Origin: CAZLNO01 sp964561005
GTDB taxonomy: Bacteria; Pseudomonadota; Alphaproteobacteria; Kiloniellales; Rhodovibrionaceae
DNA: 50,137 nucleotides
NCBI GenBank assembly: GCA_964561005.1
Contig: CAZLNO010000016.1
Coordinates: forward strand, 1 to 50,137
Direction: 5' to 3'
A program made the translations under genes and the position numbers. This document shows positions 10,979-18,721 of this stretch, in pieces. The notes below the pieces were generated by a model, which had not been told where the DNA came from, ran no database searches, and was given only the letters and a program-made list of their open reading frames with translations. Each line of letters opens with the position of its first letter. Within the stretch, counting starts at the first letter, position 1.

Positions 10979-11871
10979 CCCGCCGCGCATGGATCGGGCC
11001 GCTGGCCGCCGCCGTCTTCTGGACGGCGGCGGCCGCGGCCCAGGACGACATCGAGGCCGATCCCGAAGCCGACAGCGCCGCGGCACGCGGCAAGTACGTG
11101 CTGCACGCGGCGGGGTGCGTGACCTGCCACACCCCGAAGGCGAAGACCGCCGTGCCGCTCTCGGGCGGCCGCGCGCTCAAGACGGACTTTGGCACCTTCA
11201 ACACGCCGAACATCACGCCGCACGTGCAGACCGGCATCGGCGGGTGGTCGGAAGCCGACTTCCTGCGGGCGCTGCGCCGCGGCCTGGCGCCGGACGGGAC
11301 GCCCTACTATCCGGCCTTCCCCTACACGTCTTACGCCGGGATGAGCGAGCAGGACGCCCGCGACCTCTTCGCCTATTTGACGACCGTGCCACCGGTGGTC
11401 AGCCAGCAGCCCGCCCATAGCCTGGATTTCCCCTTCAACCTGCGGCTCGCGCTCTGGCCGTGGCGCTGGCTGTTCTTCCGGCCCGCGCCGTTCACGCCGG
11501 ACCCTGGGCGCGGCGCGGCCTGGAACCGGGGCGCCTACCTGGTCAATCACCTCGGCCATTGCGGGGAATGCCATACTCCTCGCAACCCGCTGGGTGCCAG
11601 GCGCGACAACCGTGCCTTCGCCGGCAATCCGGAAGGACCGGAGGACCGCAAGGTCCCCAACATCACACCGCACGAGAGCGACGGCATCGGCGACTGGGAC
11701 CGCAGCGACATCGCCTTCTTCCTGAAGACCGGGTTCCTCCCGGACGGCGATGTGGCCGGCGGGGGGATGGGCGCGGTCATCCAGGACTCCACCTCGCAGC
11801 TCACCGACGCGGACCTGGACGCCATCGCCACCTATCTCCTGGCGTTGCCGCCCCGCCCGGACGCCGAGTGA
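10975..11871 (+). CDS. Diheme c-type cytochrome
   Basis: A 298-residue periplasmic cytochrome with two class-I haem domains. CVTCH lies near residue 45 and CGECH near residue 200, each followed downstream by a PNITPH motif (NTPNITPHVQTGIGGW and VPNITPHESDGIGDW). This arrangement is seen in cytochrome subunits of membrane dehydrogenases and in NO- or thiosulfate-linked diheme cytochromes. The only sensible start is the TTG at 10975-10977 inside the preceding stop (TTGA); it yields the signal peptide TRRAWIGPLAAAVFWTAAAAA. It probably exchanges electrons with the cytochrome c' made from the same transcript. Confidence 0.9.
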   Translation: MTRRAWIGPLAAAVFWTAAAAAQDDIEADPEADSAAARGKYVLHAAGCVTCHTPKAKTAVPLSGGRALKTDFGTFNTPNITPHVQTGIGGWSEADFLRALRRGLAPDGTPYYPAFPYTSYAGMSEQDARDLFAYLTTVPPVVSQQPAHSLDFPFNLRLALWPWRWLFFRPAPFTPDPGRGAAWNRGAYLVNHLGHCGECHTPRNPLGARRDNRAFAGNPEGPEDRKVPNITPHESDGIGDWDRSDIAFFLKTGFLPDGDVAGGGMGAVIQDSTSQLTDADLDAIATYLLALPPRPDAE

Positions 11872-12001
11872 CGGGCGGGGCAAGCCCGCGCGTCGTCAAC
11901 ACTGCGTTCACGACGGGCGGGTTTTTCGCGGCAACGAAGCGTGGCAACAACCTTCAACGATTCCATCCATCGTATGCGCGGAAAACGGGAGAGCGAACGC
12001 C

Positions 12002-12631
12002 ATGCGTGACCTGCCGAAGCTGCCTCGCCTGACAACCCTGGCCACCGCGGCGGCGACCCTCGCGCTGGGCGCGGCGGCGCCGGTCGCCCCGGCGACGGCG
12101 GAGACCTTCGTCATCGACGAAACGCATTCCAATATCGTTTTCATGGTCAACCACCTGGGCTACTCGAACATGATCGGGCAGTTCCAGGACTTCGCCGGCG
12201 AGTTCACCTTCGACCCGGACAAGCCCCGGCAGGCCAGCGTCCAGGTGACGATCCAGGCCGGCAGCATCGACACCGACCACGCCAAGCGCGACGAGCACCT
12301 GACCGGGCCGGACTTCCTCAACGCCAGGGAGTTCCCGACGATTACCTTCGAATCGACCGACGTAACCGTGACCGGCGAGAACGCCGGCACGCTGACCGGC
12401 GACCTTACCCTGCTGGGCCAGACGCGGCCGATCACCCTGGACGTCACCTTCAACAAGATGGCGCCGCACCCGCTGCCGCAGTACGAGAAGATCCTCACCG
12501 CCGGCTTTTCCGCGCGCGGTACCATCGAGCGCGCGCAATGGGGCGTGGACGCCTACGTCCCCTTCATCGGTGATGAGATGAAGCTGTTCGTCGAGATCGA
12601 GGGCCAGGACAAGACCCAGGCCGAAGACTAA
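12002..12631 (+). CDS. YceI family periplasmic lipid-binding protein
   Basis: A 209-residue secreted protein with a signal peptide of about 33 residues ending PATAETF. The mature part is a YceI lipocalin-like barrel: FVIDETHSNIVFMVNHLGYS, GSIDTDHAKRDEHLTGPDFLNA, FPTITFESTDV and GDLTLLGQTRPITLDV are family hallmarks. YceI proteins bind isoprenoids or other amphiphiles and often sit beside cytochrome b561 genes; here it follows two c-type cytochromes by 130 bases. It may be transcribed separately. Confidence 0.95.
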   Translation: MRDLPKLPRLTTLATAAATLALGAAAPVAPATAETFVIDETHSNIVFMVNHLGYSNMIGQFQDFAGEFTFDPDKPRQASVQVTIQAGSIDTDHAKRDEHLTGPDFLNAREFPTITFESTDVTVTGENAGTLTGDLTLLGQTRPITLDVTFNKMAPHPLPQYEKILTAGFSARGTIERAQWGVDAYVPFIGDEMKLFVEIEGQDKTQAED

Positions 12632-12657
12632 GCGGCCTACCGGGCGCAGCCTCAAGC

Positions 12658-12686
12658 CGGGCGCGATCTCCGGATTGCGCCCGTTT
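12658..12686 (+). terminator. Likely terminator of the YceI gene
   Basis: Arms CGGGCGC (12658-12664) and GCGCCCG (12677-12683) pair around a 12-base loop and are followed by TTT. It lies 27 bases after the YceI stop. The stem is short and the T-run brief. Confidence 0.5.
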
Positions 12687-12792
12687 CCTGCGCGCGGGCC
12701 TCGCCGTCGCCGCCCGCGAGACGCCCGCGAGACACCCAGGCACGCACGCACATCGCGCACAACTTCCCAGCATTACGACTCCGGGCCAACCC

Positions 12793-12820
12793 GGTAAACC
12801 TCCCAAGGTTGGGAGTTACC
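12793..12820. promoter_or_regulatory. Palindrome upstream of luxI, candidate LuxR-type operator
   Basis: The arms GGTAAACCTCCCAA (12793-12806) and TTGGGAGTTACC (12809-12820) form an inverted repeat around GG. It is perfect in the inner CTCCCAA/TTGGGAG part and again in the outer GGTAA/TTACC, with two extra bases (AC) in the left arm. It lies 53 bases before the luxI ATG. Autoinducer synthase genes usually carry a LuxR-protein site of about 20 bp there. The sequence is not the classic Vibrio lux box, so the identity of the regulator is open. Confidence 0.55.
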
Positions 12821-12873
12821 TGACCGCCCTGAACGCGGTGGTATGGCAGCCAATCCGTTGCATGGAGGCTGTC

Positions 12874-13515
12874 ATGATCGAGGTTGTGACCCCGGATATC
12901 GCGTTTCTTTACCGAGACAAGTTGGAGGCGATGTTCCGGCTTCGCCACCGGGTCTTCAAGTCGAGGATGGGATGGGACGTCAATTCCCGCGACGGCAAGG
13001 AGCGTGACGTCTACGACCTCCTGCGGCCCATCTATCTGCTTTCCACCAACGACGCCGGGCAGGTGCTCGGCAGCCTGCGCCTGCTTCCCACGACCGGTCC
13101 CTACATGCTGCGCGACGTCTTCCCCGAGTTGCTGGAAGGCGGCGCCGCGCCGGAGCATCCGCAGATCTGGGAGCCCAGCCGCTTCGCCGTCGACGTCGGT
13201 CCCGGCGGCACCGAGCGCCGGCGCATGGTCGGCCGGGTGACCAGTGAGCTGCTGGCCGGCCTGGTTGAATGGTCACTGATGTTTGGCATCAGCGAGATCG
13301 TCGGCGTCTACGACATCGGCATGGGCAAGGTCATGAGCCGCCTGGGCATCGACGCCAAGTGGGAAAGCGCGCCCCGACGGATCGGCAACACCACCACGGT
13401 GGCCGGACGCTTCGACGTCACCGACGACGTGCTGGCCCGTATCCGTCAGATCAGCAGCCTCACCGATAGCGTCCTGGTCGACCGGACGGCGACGGAGGTC
13501 AGCTATGCCGCCTGA
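12874..13515 (+). CDS. luxI: Acyl-homoserine-lactone synthase, LuxI family
   Basis: Makes an N-acyl-homoserine lactone signal from S-adenosylmethionine and an acyl donor. The 213-residue protein keeps the invariant LuxI pattern: FRLRHRVFKSRMGWDV with Arg, Phe and Trp, an acidic pair in KERDVYD, GSLRLLPTTGPYMLRDVFPE, and WEPSRFAVD with the catalytic Glu and Arg. The ATG at 12874 has GGAGG five bases upstream; two earlier in-frame ATGs (12838-12862 region) are weaker. It overlaps the next gene by 11 bases. The acyl chain cannot be read from sequence. No luxR is present in the window. Confidence 0.93.
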   Translation: MIEVVTPDIAFLYRDKLEAMFRLRHRVFKSRMGWDVNSRDGKERDVYDLLRPIYLLSTNDAGQVLGSLRLLPTTGPYMLRDVFPELLEGGAAPEHPQIWEPSRFAVDVGPGGTERRRMVGRVTSELLAGLVEWSLMFGISEIVGVYDIGMGKVMSRLGIDAKWESAPRRIGNTTTVAGRFDVTDDVLARIRQISSLTDSVLVDRTATEVSYAA

Positions 13516-13741
13516 TTTTAAGTCGAATATCTACTTCTTCAAGGGCCCGGACGACGGCCCGCAGCCGACGGGGGAGGACGTCAGCCGCGTCGACGAGATG
13601 AAGTCGATCGCCTCCTGCCTCGAGTACCTCTACGGCGAGGCCGTGCGTCTGGACGTGCGCATGAGCGCGCACCTGATCGGCGCTGCCGCGGAATCGCTGC
13701 GCGAGCAGCTTCGCAAGATCCGGGACGGCGAGGAGACCTGA
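13505..13741 (+). CDS. Small unknown protein between luxI and P450
   Basis: A 78-residue acidic protein, MPPDFKSNIYFFKGPDDG at the start and a helical second half (MKSIASCLEYLYGEAVRLDV, then LREQLRKIRDGEET). It has no signal peptide, membrane segment or metal-binding cluster. I do not recognise the family. The start overlaps luxI by 11 bases and the stop is three bases before the P450 ATG, so it belongs to the same operon and its amount is probably tied to both. It could be an accessory or regulatory partner of either enzyme; that is inference. Confidence 0.8.
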   Translation: MPPDFKSNIYFFKGPDDGPQPTGEDVSRVDEMKSIASCLEYLYGEAVRLDVRMSAHLIGAAAESLREQLRKIRDGEET

Positions 13742-13744
13742 ACC

Positions 13745-15115
13745 ATGGCGGCGATCAGCGTCGTTCAGCGCGGGGCGGACCTAAGCCGGCCTGCCGCGCG
13801 CGGTCCGCGCGGCCTGCCGCTGGTCGGCGTGGCCCCGCAGATCAAGCGCGACCCGCTGGCCTTCGCGGTGCGCATGGTGCGGGAGTACGGCGATATCGTC
13901 CCCCTGAACGTCGCCGGACAGCGCGTGCTCATGGTCAGCGAGCCGACGCAGCTCGCCCACGTCATGCAGCGCAACGCCGACAACTACCGCAAGAGCCGCT
14001 TCTACGAGGGCGTCATCCCGGTGCTGGGCGAGGGCTTCCTGACCAGCGAGGGCGACACCTGGCTGCGTCAGCGCCGCACCTCCGCGCCGGCGTTCAAGGG
14101 CGCGGCCCTGGCGGCGATGTGCGCGGACATGAGCGCGGCGGTGGACGCCACGCTGGACCGCTGGCAGGCGCACGCCGACAGCGACACCGCGATCGACATC
14201 GCGCCGGAGATGATGCGCCAGACCCTGCAGATCGCCGTGCGCACGCTGTTCGGCGGCACCCTGGACGACGACACCGCGCGGGCCGTTTCCGACGCGCTGG
14301 CCGTGGTGCTGCGCACTGCCGAGCGGCGCGTGTGGTCCGTCGCCAGCCTGCCGCTCTGGGTGCCGACGCGACAGCACCGGGCCTTCGCCGGGGCGGTGCG
14401 CGTGATGGACCGGGTGTTCCTGGACCTTGTCGAGGCGCGGCGGGCGAGCGGGCAGCGCCAGGGCGACCTGCTGGACCTGCTGTGCGATGCCTACGCCCAG
14501 GAGCCGCGCATGCTGCGCGACCTGGTGATCTCCATCCTGCTGGCCGCGCACGAGACCACGGCGAGCGGCCTGGCCTGGGCCTTCTGCCTGCTGTCGCAAC
14601 ACCCCGAGTGGGCGGTGCGCGTACGCGAGGAGGCGGAGACGGTTCTGGGCGACGCCACGCCGGACATCAAGACGCTGCAACAGATGCCGATCACGCGCGC
14701 GGTCTTCGAGGAAGCCTTGCGTCTTTACCCGCCCCTGTGGACCTACTCGCGCGAGGCCGCGGGGCCCGACAGCCTGGGCGAGGTGCCGCTGCGCAAGGGC
14801 GACACCGTGATGATCTGTCCCTACGCGATCCACCGCAATCCAAGGCTCTGGCCGGACCCCGAGAGCTTCGCGCCCGAGCGCTTCATCGGCGAAGCCACGC
14901 GGCGGCGGCACGCCTACAGCTACCTGCCCTTCGCCGCCGGCCCGCGGAGCTGCCTGGGCGACCGCTTCGCCATGACCGAGGCGATGATCGTCCTGGCCAA
15001 GACCCTGCGGCGCTATTCGCTCGACCTGGTTCCCGGGCATCCGGTGGTGCCGGAGCCCATGATCACGCTGCGCCCGCGCCACGGGGTGCGGATGCGGCTG
15101 ACGCCCGTGCACTGA
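13745..15115 (+). CDS. Cytochrome P450
   Basis: Haem-thiolate monooxygenase of 456 residues without signal or membrane anchor. It has the I-helix oxygen-activating motif AAHETTASG, the K-helix EALR (ExxR), and the haem loop FAAGPRSCLGDRF, with the proximal cysteine in FxxGxRxCxG. The substrate is unknown. It is the last gene of the luxI operon, three bases after the 78-residue protein, and is followed by a strong terminator. No dedicated ferredoxin or reductase is encoded beside it; the nearest 2Fe-2S ferredoxin gene is 17 kb away. A role in making or altering the homoserine-lactone signal is possible but not shown. Confidence 0.93.
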   Translation: MAAISVVQRGADLSRPAARGPRGLPLVGVAPQIKRDPLAFAVRMVREYGDIVPLNVAGQRVLMVSEPTQLAHVMQRNADNYRKSRFYEGVIPVLGEGFLTSEGDTWLRQRRTSAPAFKGAALAAMCADMSAAVDATLDRWQAHADSDTAIDIAPEMMRQTLQIAVRTLFGGTLDDDTARAVSDALAVVLRTAERRVWSVASLPLWVPTRQHRAFAGAVRVMDRVFLDLVEARRASGQRQGDLLDLLCDAYAQEPRMLRDLVISILLAAHETTASGLAWAFCLLSQHPEWAVRVREEAETVLGDATPDIKTLQQMPITRAVFEEALRLYPPLWTYSREAAGPDSLGEVPLRKGDTVMICPYAIHRNPRLWPDPESFAPERFIGEATRRRHAYSYLPFAAGPRSCLGDRFAMTEAMIVLAKTLRRYSLDLVPGHPVVPEPMITLRPRHGVRMRLTPVH

Positions 15116-15149
15116 TCGGCAGGCCGGACCGATCCACCACGGGGCCGTT

Positions 15150-15185
15150 GCGGCCGGAGGGGTGCCAGCCTCCGGCCGCTTTTTT
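15150..15185 (+). terminator. Intrinsic terminator of the luxI-P450 operon
   Basis: An exact 11-bp stem (GCGGCCGGAGG at 15150-15160, CCTCCGGCCGC at 15169-15179) with an eight-base loop is followed by six T. It lies 35 bases after the P450 stop and fits a classical Rho-independent terminator. Confidence 0.85.
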
Positions 15186-15227
15186 CCTTCATCCCCGGCA
15201 GCCTCCCCGCGCAAGACAGCAAGACCG

Positions 15228-15512
15228 CTAGATGCGGTCGATTACCTCGGCCATCTTGCTTTCGCCGAGCGCGGGAAGCGCCTCGACCCGGCCGTAATGA
15301 TTCTTGAGGTACCACATCGTCAGGGCCTCCACGATATAGGGGTCGGAGGCCGTGATCATCGCCACGAAGTCGTAGTGGCCCTGGGTGTAGACGATCCACT
15401 CGATCTGGACGTCCAGTTCCTTGGCCTTCGCCCGCGTGGACTGGACCCGTTCGCGCTGGCGACCGGCCCAGTCGGGGTCCAGTCGCCCCAGCAGGATATA
15501 CTGCATGGTCAT
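15228..15512 (-). CDS. GYD domain protein
   Basis: A 94-residue single-domain protein. YILLGRLDPDW opens the fold, VQIEWIVYTQGHYDFVAMI is the GYD-like core (usually GxYDxV), and LKNHYGRVEALPAL resembles the last strand of the family. GYD proteins have a ferredoxin-like fold related to dimeric alpha-beta barrels; no function is established. The ATG at 15510-15512 is used here; an ATG two codons later (15506) has a better spaced AGGTG. It faces the P450 gene and is not part of the luxI operon. Confidence 0.75.
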   Translation of the reverse strand: MTMQYILLGRLDPDWAGRQRERVQSTRAKAKELDVQIEWIVYTQGHYDFVAMITASDPYIVEALTMWYLKNHYGRVEALPALGESKMAEVIDRI

Positions 15513-15631
15513 CACCTGGCCGCGACGGAAAGAAGCCGCTGCAATCGCCAGCGGCTATACAAGGAACCTCCCGAATAGATGCGGCTTATCGCTGCTCGCT
15601 TAGCAGAAAGCGTGCGCCTCCCCCACGATGG

Positions 15632-15745
15632 AGTCAAGAATATTCGATATATTTCTTATCTCGAAACAATGAATTTGGAATACGATACTTGACCTGGCGG
15701 GTGCGGATAGGGGATTCTGGAAACCACGTCGATACGACGACGTGG
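15632..15745. promoter_or_regulatory. AT-rich patch and inverted repeat before the DUF2270 gene
   Basis: From about 15632 to 15695 the base composition drops sharply below the GC-rich surroundings (for example ATATTCGATATATTTCTTAT). Then CCACGTCG (15724-15731) and CGACGTGG (15738-15745) form a perfect 8-bp inverted repeat with a six-base spacer, 33 bases before the chosen start of the DUF2270 gene. This looks like a promoter with an operator, but no -35/-10 pair can be named with confidence. Confidence 0.4.
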
Positions 15746-15777
15746 GCAACGTTGGCCCTTTCGCGGAGCGACATCAG

Positions 15778-16536
15778 GTGGACGGTCGTCTCGACGCCGC
15801 CGGGCAGAGCGCGCCGGCCGCCTCTTCTTCCGGCGCCGGACGCCGGCCCTCGGCCGTCGCCGAGGCGGAGCGGCCGGCCACGCCCGTGCAGTTCTCCGCC
15901 GCCGAGATCGGGGCGATCGCGCATCTCTACCGCGGCGAGGTCTATCGCAGCACGATCTGGCGCACTCGCCTGGACAACACCACCAACTGGGCGGTGGTCA
16001 CCACCGGCATCGCGCTGTCGCTCACCTTCAGCGGCCCACAGGCCTCCGCGCTGCCCATCGTCCTGGTCGGCGTGCTGGCCTTCGTCTTCCTGTTCTTCGA
16101 GGCGCGGCGCTACCGCTATTTCAATGTCTGGCGCGCCCGCGCGCGGCTGCTGGAGACCGACTTTTACGCGCCGCTGCTGCGCGGGCAGGGAGTGCAGGCG
16201 GACGCCGGCTGGACCGAGCTGCTGGCCCGCGACTACGTGGAGCCCGAACACCACATCACCCTGGCCCGCGCGCTGGGCCGGCGGCTGCGGCGCAGCTATG
16301 GCTGGATCCTCCTGATCCAGGTCCTGGCCTACTACTCCAAGCTGGCGATCCATCCGGTCCCGCTGACCCACGCGGGCGAGCTGGTCGAGCGCGCGGCCAT
16401 TGGCCCGCTGCCCGGCTGGCTGGTGGTGATCGCCGGCATTGCGCTGCACGGCGGCTGGATCGCCTTCGCCCTGGTCACCTGGCGCTTCGAGGTCCGCGAC
16501 CGGCGAAGGCGGCGCTCCCGCGTGGCGATGGGCTGA
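15778..16536 (+). CDS. DUF2270 family membrane protein
   Basis: A 252-residue protein of unknown function. After a variable proline/alanine-rich N-terminus it has the DUF2270 block HLYRGEVYRSTIWRTRLD, then TTNWAVVTTGIALSLTFS and a membrane pair (about residues 79-113), FFEARRYRYFNVWRARARLL, and two further hydrophobic segments near the C-terminus. I start at the GTG 15778 (GGAG nine bases upstream); a GTG at 15742 lies inside the inverted repeat and is less likely. It stands alone between the GYD protein and the peroxiredoxin. Confidence 0.85.
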   Translation: MDGRLDAAGQSAPAASSSGAGRRPSAVAEAERPATPVQFSAAEIGAIAHLYRGEVYRSTIWRTRLDNTTNWAVVTTGIALSLTFSGPQASALPIVLVGVLAFVFLFFEARRYRYFNVWRARARLLETDFYAPLLRGQGVQADAGWTELLARDYVEPEHHITLARALGRRLRRSYGWILLIQVLAYYSKLAIHPVPLTHAGELVERAAIGPLPGWLVVIAGIALHGGWIAFALVTWRFEVRDRRRRRSRVAMG

Positions 16537-16677
16537 GCCGGCGGCGCGGCGGGTGTCGCGACGCCTGTTATTCTCTTGGCGCGAACGGACTGGCTACCCA
16601 CATCCCAGCGACACGGTGTAGAATTCGCAAAACCGCGCGTCCAGACCGTGCTGGAGGCGAAACGGGAGGTTGGAACG

Positions 16678-17337
16678 ATGCTGCGTATCGGCGATACCGC
16701 GCCGGATTTCGAGGCCGACACGACCGAGGGCCGGATCCGGTTCCACGAATGGCTGGGCGATGGCTGGGGGATCCTGTTCTCCCATCCCAAGGATTTCACG
16801 CCGGTGTGCACGACCGAGCTCGGCACGATGGCGGGGCTGAAGCCGGAGTTCGACAAGCGCAACTGCAAGATCATCGGCCTGAGTGTCGACCCGGTCGGCG
16901 ACCACAAGCGCTGGGCCGGCGACATCGAGAAGGTCACGGGGCACGCCCCGAACTATCCCCTGATCGGCGACAGCGAGCTCAAGGTCGCCAAGCTCTACGG
17001 CATGCTGCCGGAGGACGCCGGAACCACCGCGGAAGGGCGCACGCCGGTGGACAACCAGACCGTCCGCCACGTGGTCGTCATCGGCCCCGACAAGAAGATC
17101 AAGCTGCTGCTCACCTATCCGATGAGCACCGGCCGGAACTTCCACGAGATCCTGCGCGCCCTGGACTCCTTGAAGCTCACCGCCGAGAAGCAGGTGGCGA
17201 CGCCGGCGAACTGGAATCCGGGGGACGACGTGATCATCGTCCCCTCGCTGTCCGACGAGGCGGCCAAGCAGAAGTTTCCCGGCGGCTGGAAATCCCCGGT
17301 CCCCTATCTCCGCTTCGTCCCGCAGCCGCGGGATTAA
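16678..17337 (+). CDS. 1-Cys peroxiredoxin (Prx6 type)
   Basis: Thiol peroxidase of 219 residues. The peroxidatic cysteine is residue 44 in DFTPVCTTELGTMAGL. The other cysteine (in KRNCKIIG) is not in a resolving position, so this is the 1-Cys class. The longer C-terminal domain (VATPANWNPGDDVIIVPSLS, then FPGGWKSPVPYLRFVPQ) is typical of Prx6. The chosen ATG follows a purine-rich leader. It would reduce hydrogen peroxide or alkyl hydroperoxides in the cytoplasm. It ends convergently with mltA across a perfect hairpin. Confidence 0.95.
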   Translation: MLRIGDTAPDFEADTTEGRIRFHEWLGDGWGILFSHPKDFTPVCTTELGTMAGLKPEFDKRNCKIIGLSVDPVGDHKRWAGDIEKVTGHAPNYPLIGDSELKVAKLYGMLPEDAGTTAEGRTPVDNQTVRHVVVIGPDKKIKLLLTYPMSTGRNFHEILRALDSLKLTAEKQVATPANWNPGDDVIIVPSLSDEAAKQKFPGGWKSPVPYLRFVPQPRD

Positions 17338-17345
17338 GGCCGCGA

Positions 17346-17374
17346 CCCGACGAGGCACATCGTGCCTCGTCGGG
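17346..17374. terminator. Bidirectional terminator hairpin between peroxiredoxin and mltA
   Basis: An exact 13-bp stem (CCCGACGAGGCAC at 17346-17358 and GTGCCTCGTCGGG at 17362-17374) closes a three-base loop ATC. It sits in the 43-base gap between two convergent stops and could serve both, though neither side has a T-run. Confidence 0.65.
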
Positions 17375-17380
17375 CTCGGT

Positions 17381-18703
17381 CTATGCCGAAGGCACCGCGC
17401 GCTCCAGCACCTTTTTTGGCAGAAAAAGCCAGTAGCGACCAGACTGCTTCATGCGGCCGGCTTGTTCCAGGGCCGACTCGCCATGACCCCAGAAGAAGTC
17501 GCCGCGGACCGCGCCCTTGATGGCGCTGCCGGTGTCCTGGGCCACCATCAGCCGGCGCAGCGGCTCGTCGCGGGCGGGATAGGTGGTGGCCAGCCATACC
17601 GGCGCGCCCAGAGGCAGGAAGCCGGGATCGACCGCAAGACTGCGTCCGGCCGTCAGCGGCACGCCGAAGGCGCCGATCGGGCCGGGCCCGTCGATGATCC
17701 GGAAGAAGATGTAGCGGTCGTTCAGGCGCATCAGCGCATCGGCTTCTTCCGGGTGGCCGCGCAGCCAGTCGCGGATGGCCTGCATCGACATGTCCTGGCC
17801 CTCCAGGACGCCGCGGCGGATCAGCTCCCGGCCGATGGCGGTGAAGGGCAGACCGTTGGAGGCGGCGTAGCCGACCCGCTGCGTCGCCCCATCGGGCAGC
17901 CGCGCCACCCCCGAGCCCTGCACGTGCAGGAAGAAGACGTCCACCGGGTCGTCCGCCCAGAGCAGTTCCAGCCCCCGGCCTTCCAGCCGGCCGGCCTCGA
18001 TCTCGGCCCGGGTATGGTAGGGCACCAGCCGCCGGTCCGCGACCCGGCCGACGATTCGCCGCCCCTTCAGGTCGGCCTGGAACTGTCCGAGATCGACGCG
18101 GATCAGGTCCTCCGGCGGGCGATAGAGGGGGTGGCGATAACTGCCGCGGCGCGTCTCCGCCGCCTCGAGCGTGGCCTCGTAGTAGCCCGTGAACAGGCCC
18201 TCGGCGCCATCCTCGCCCACCACCGCCAGGGGATCGAAGTGGTGGGTCAGCGCCTCGCGCAGCGCCGCCGAATCCCCGGCCTCGACGGCCATGATCGCCT
18301 TGCAGGGCCCCTGCCAGTCCGCGGCGGTGCCGGCGAAGCCGTTGGGGCCGAGCGCCTTGTCGTCCGGGTAGCCGCTTAGCTTGCCGCACGAGCGGCGGAG
18401 CGCGGGAAGGGCCTTGGCGAGGGTATCGTCACGCCAGCCCGGCAGCTCCTCGAAGGCCGCCTTCTCCAGCGTCATGCCGTCGGGGAGGGGCAAGCCGAGG
18501 TCTGGCGGCCGCTTCTCGCAGGCGGCCAGCACGAGCGCGGCCACCAGGGCGAATATCCAGCCAGGGAACGAGCGGCATCGCGGGGCACGGGCTCGCGTCC
18601 GCGCCCCGAACGTTTTGCTCCCACAGCCGCCGGAAAAACGGGCGGCGCGGGGACAGAGCCTCCGCCCCGCACTGAAATTCATACGATACGTCGACTTCCG
18701 CAT
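17381..18703 (-). CDS. mltA: Membrane-bound lytic murein transglycosylase A
   Basis: Outer-membrane lipoprotein that cleaves peptidoglycan to 1,6-anhydro products. The MltA domain carries GLFTGYYEATLEAAETR, VDVFFLHVQGSGVARL and, in the 3D region, LMVAQDTGSAIKGAVRGDFFWG with the catalytic aspartate. A lipobox LVLAAC places the acylated cysteine at residue 62 if the first ATG (18701-18703) is used. That leaves a basic stretch of about 45 residues before the hydrophobic core, which is long; the ATG at 18680-18682 shortens it by seven only. mltA with timA beside secB is common in alphaproteobacteria. Confidence 0.93.
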   Translation of the reverse strand: MRKSTYRMNFSAGRRLCPRAARFSGGCGSKTFGARTRARAPRCRSFPGWIFALVAALVLAACEKRPPDLGLPLPDGMTLEKAAFEELPGWRDDTLAKALPALRRSCGKLSGYPDDKALGPNGFAGTAADWQGPCKAIMAVEAGDSAALREALTHHFDPLAVVGEDGAEGLFTGYYEATLEAAETRRGSYRHPLYRPPEDLIRVDLGQFQADLKGRRIVGRVADRRLVPYHTRAEIEAGRLEGRGLELLWADDPVDVFFLHVQGSGVARLPDGATQRVGYAASNGLPFTAIGRELIRRGVLEGQDMSMQAIRDWLRGHPEEADALMRLNDRYIFFRIIDGPGPIGAFGVPLTAGRSLAVDPGFLPLGAPVWLATTYPARDEPLRRLMVAQDTGSAIKGAVRGDFFWGHGESALEQAGRMKQSGRYWLFLPKKVLERAVPSA

Positions 18704-18721
18704 GGTTGTGGCGGTGCGGAA

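Noticed and set aside
15228..15512. The GYD gene as part of the luxI-P450 operon
   Set aside because: It lies on the opposite strand and beyond a strong terminator.
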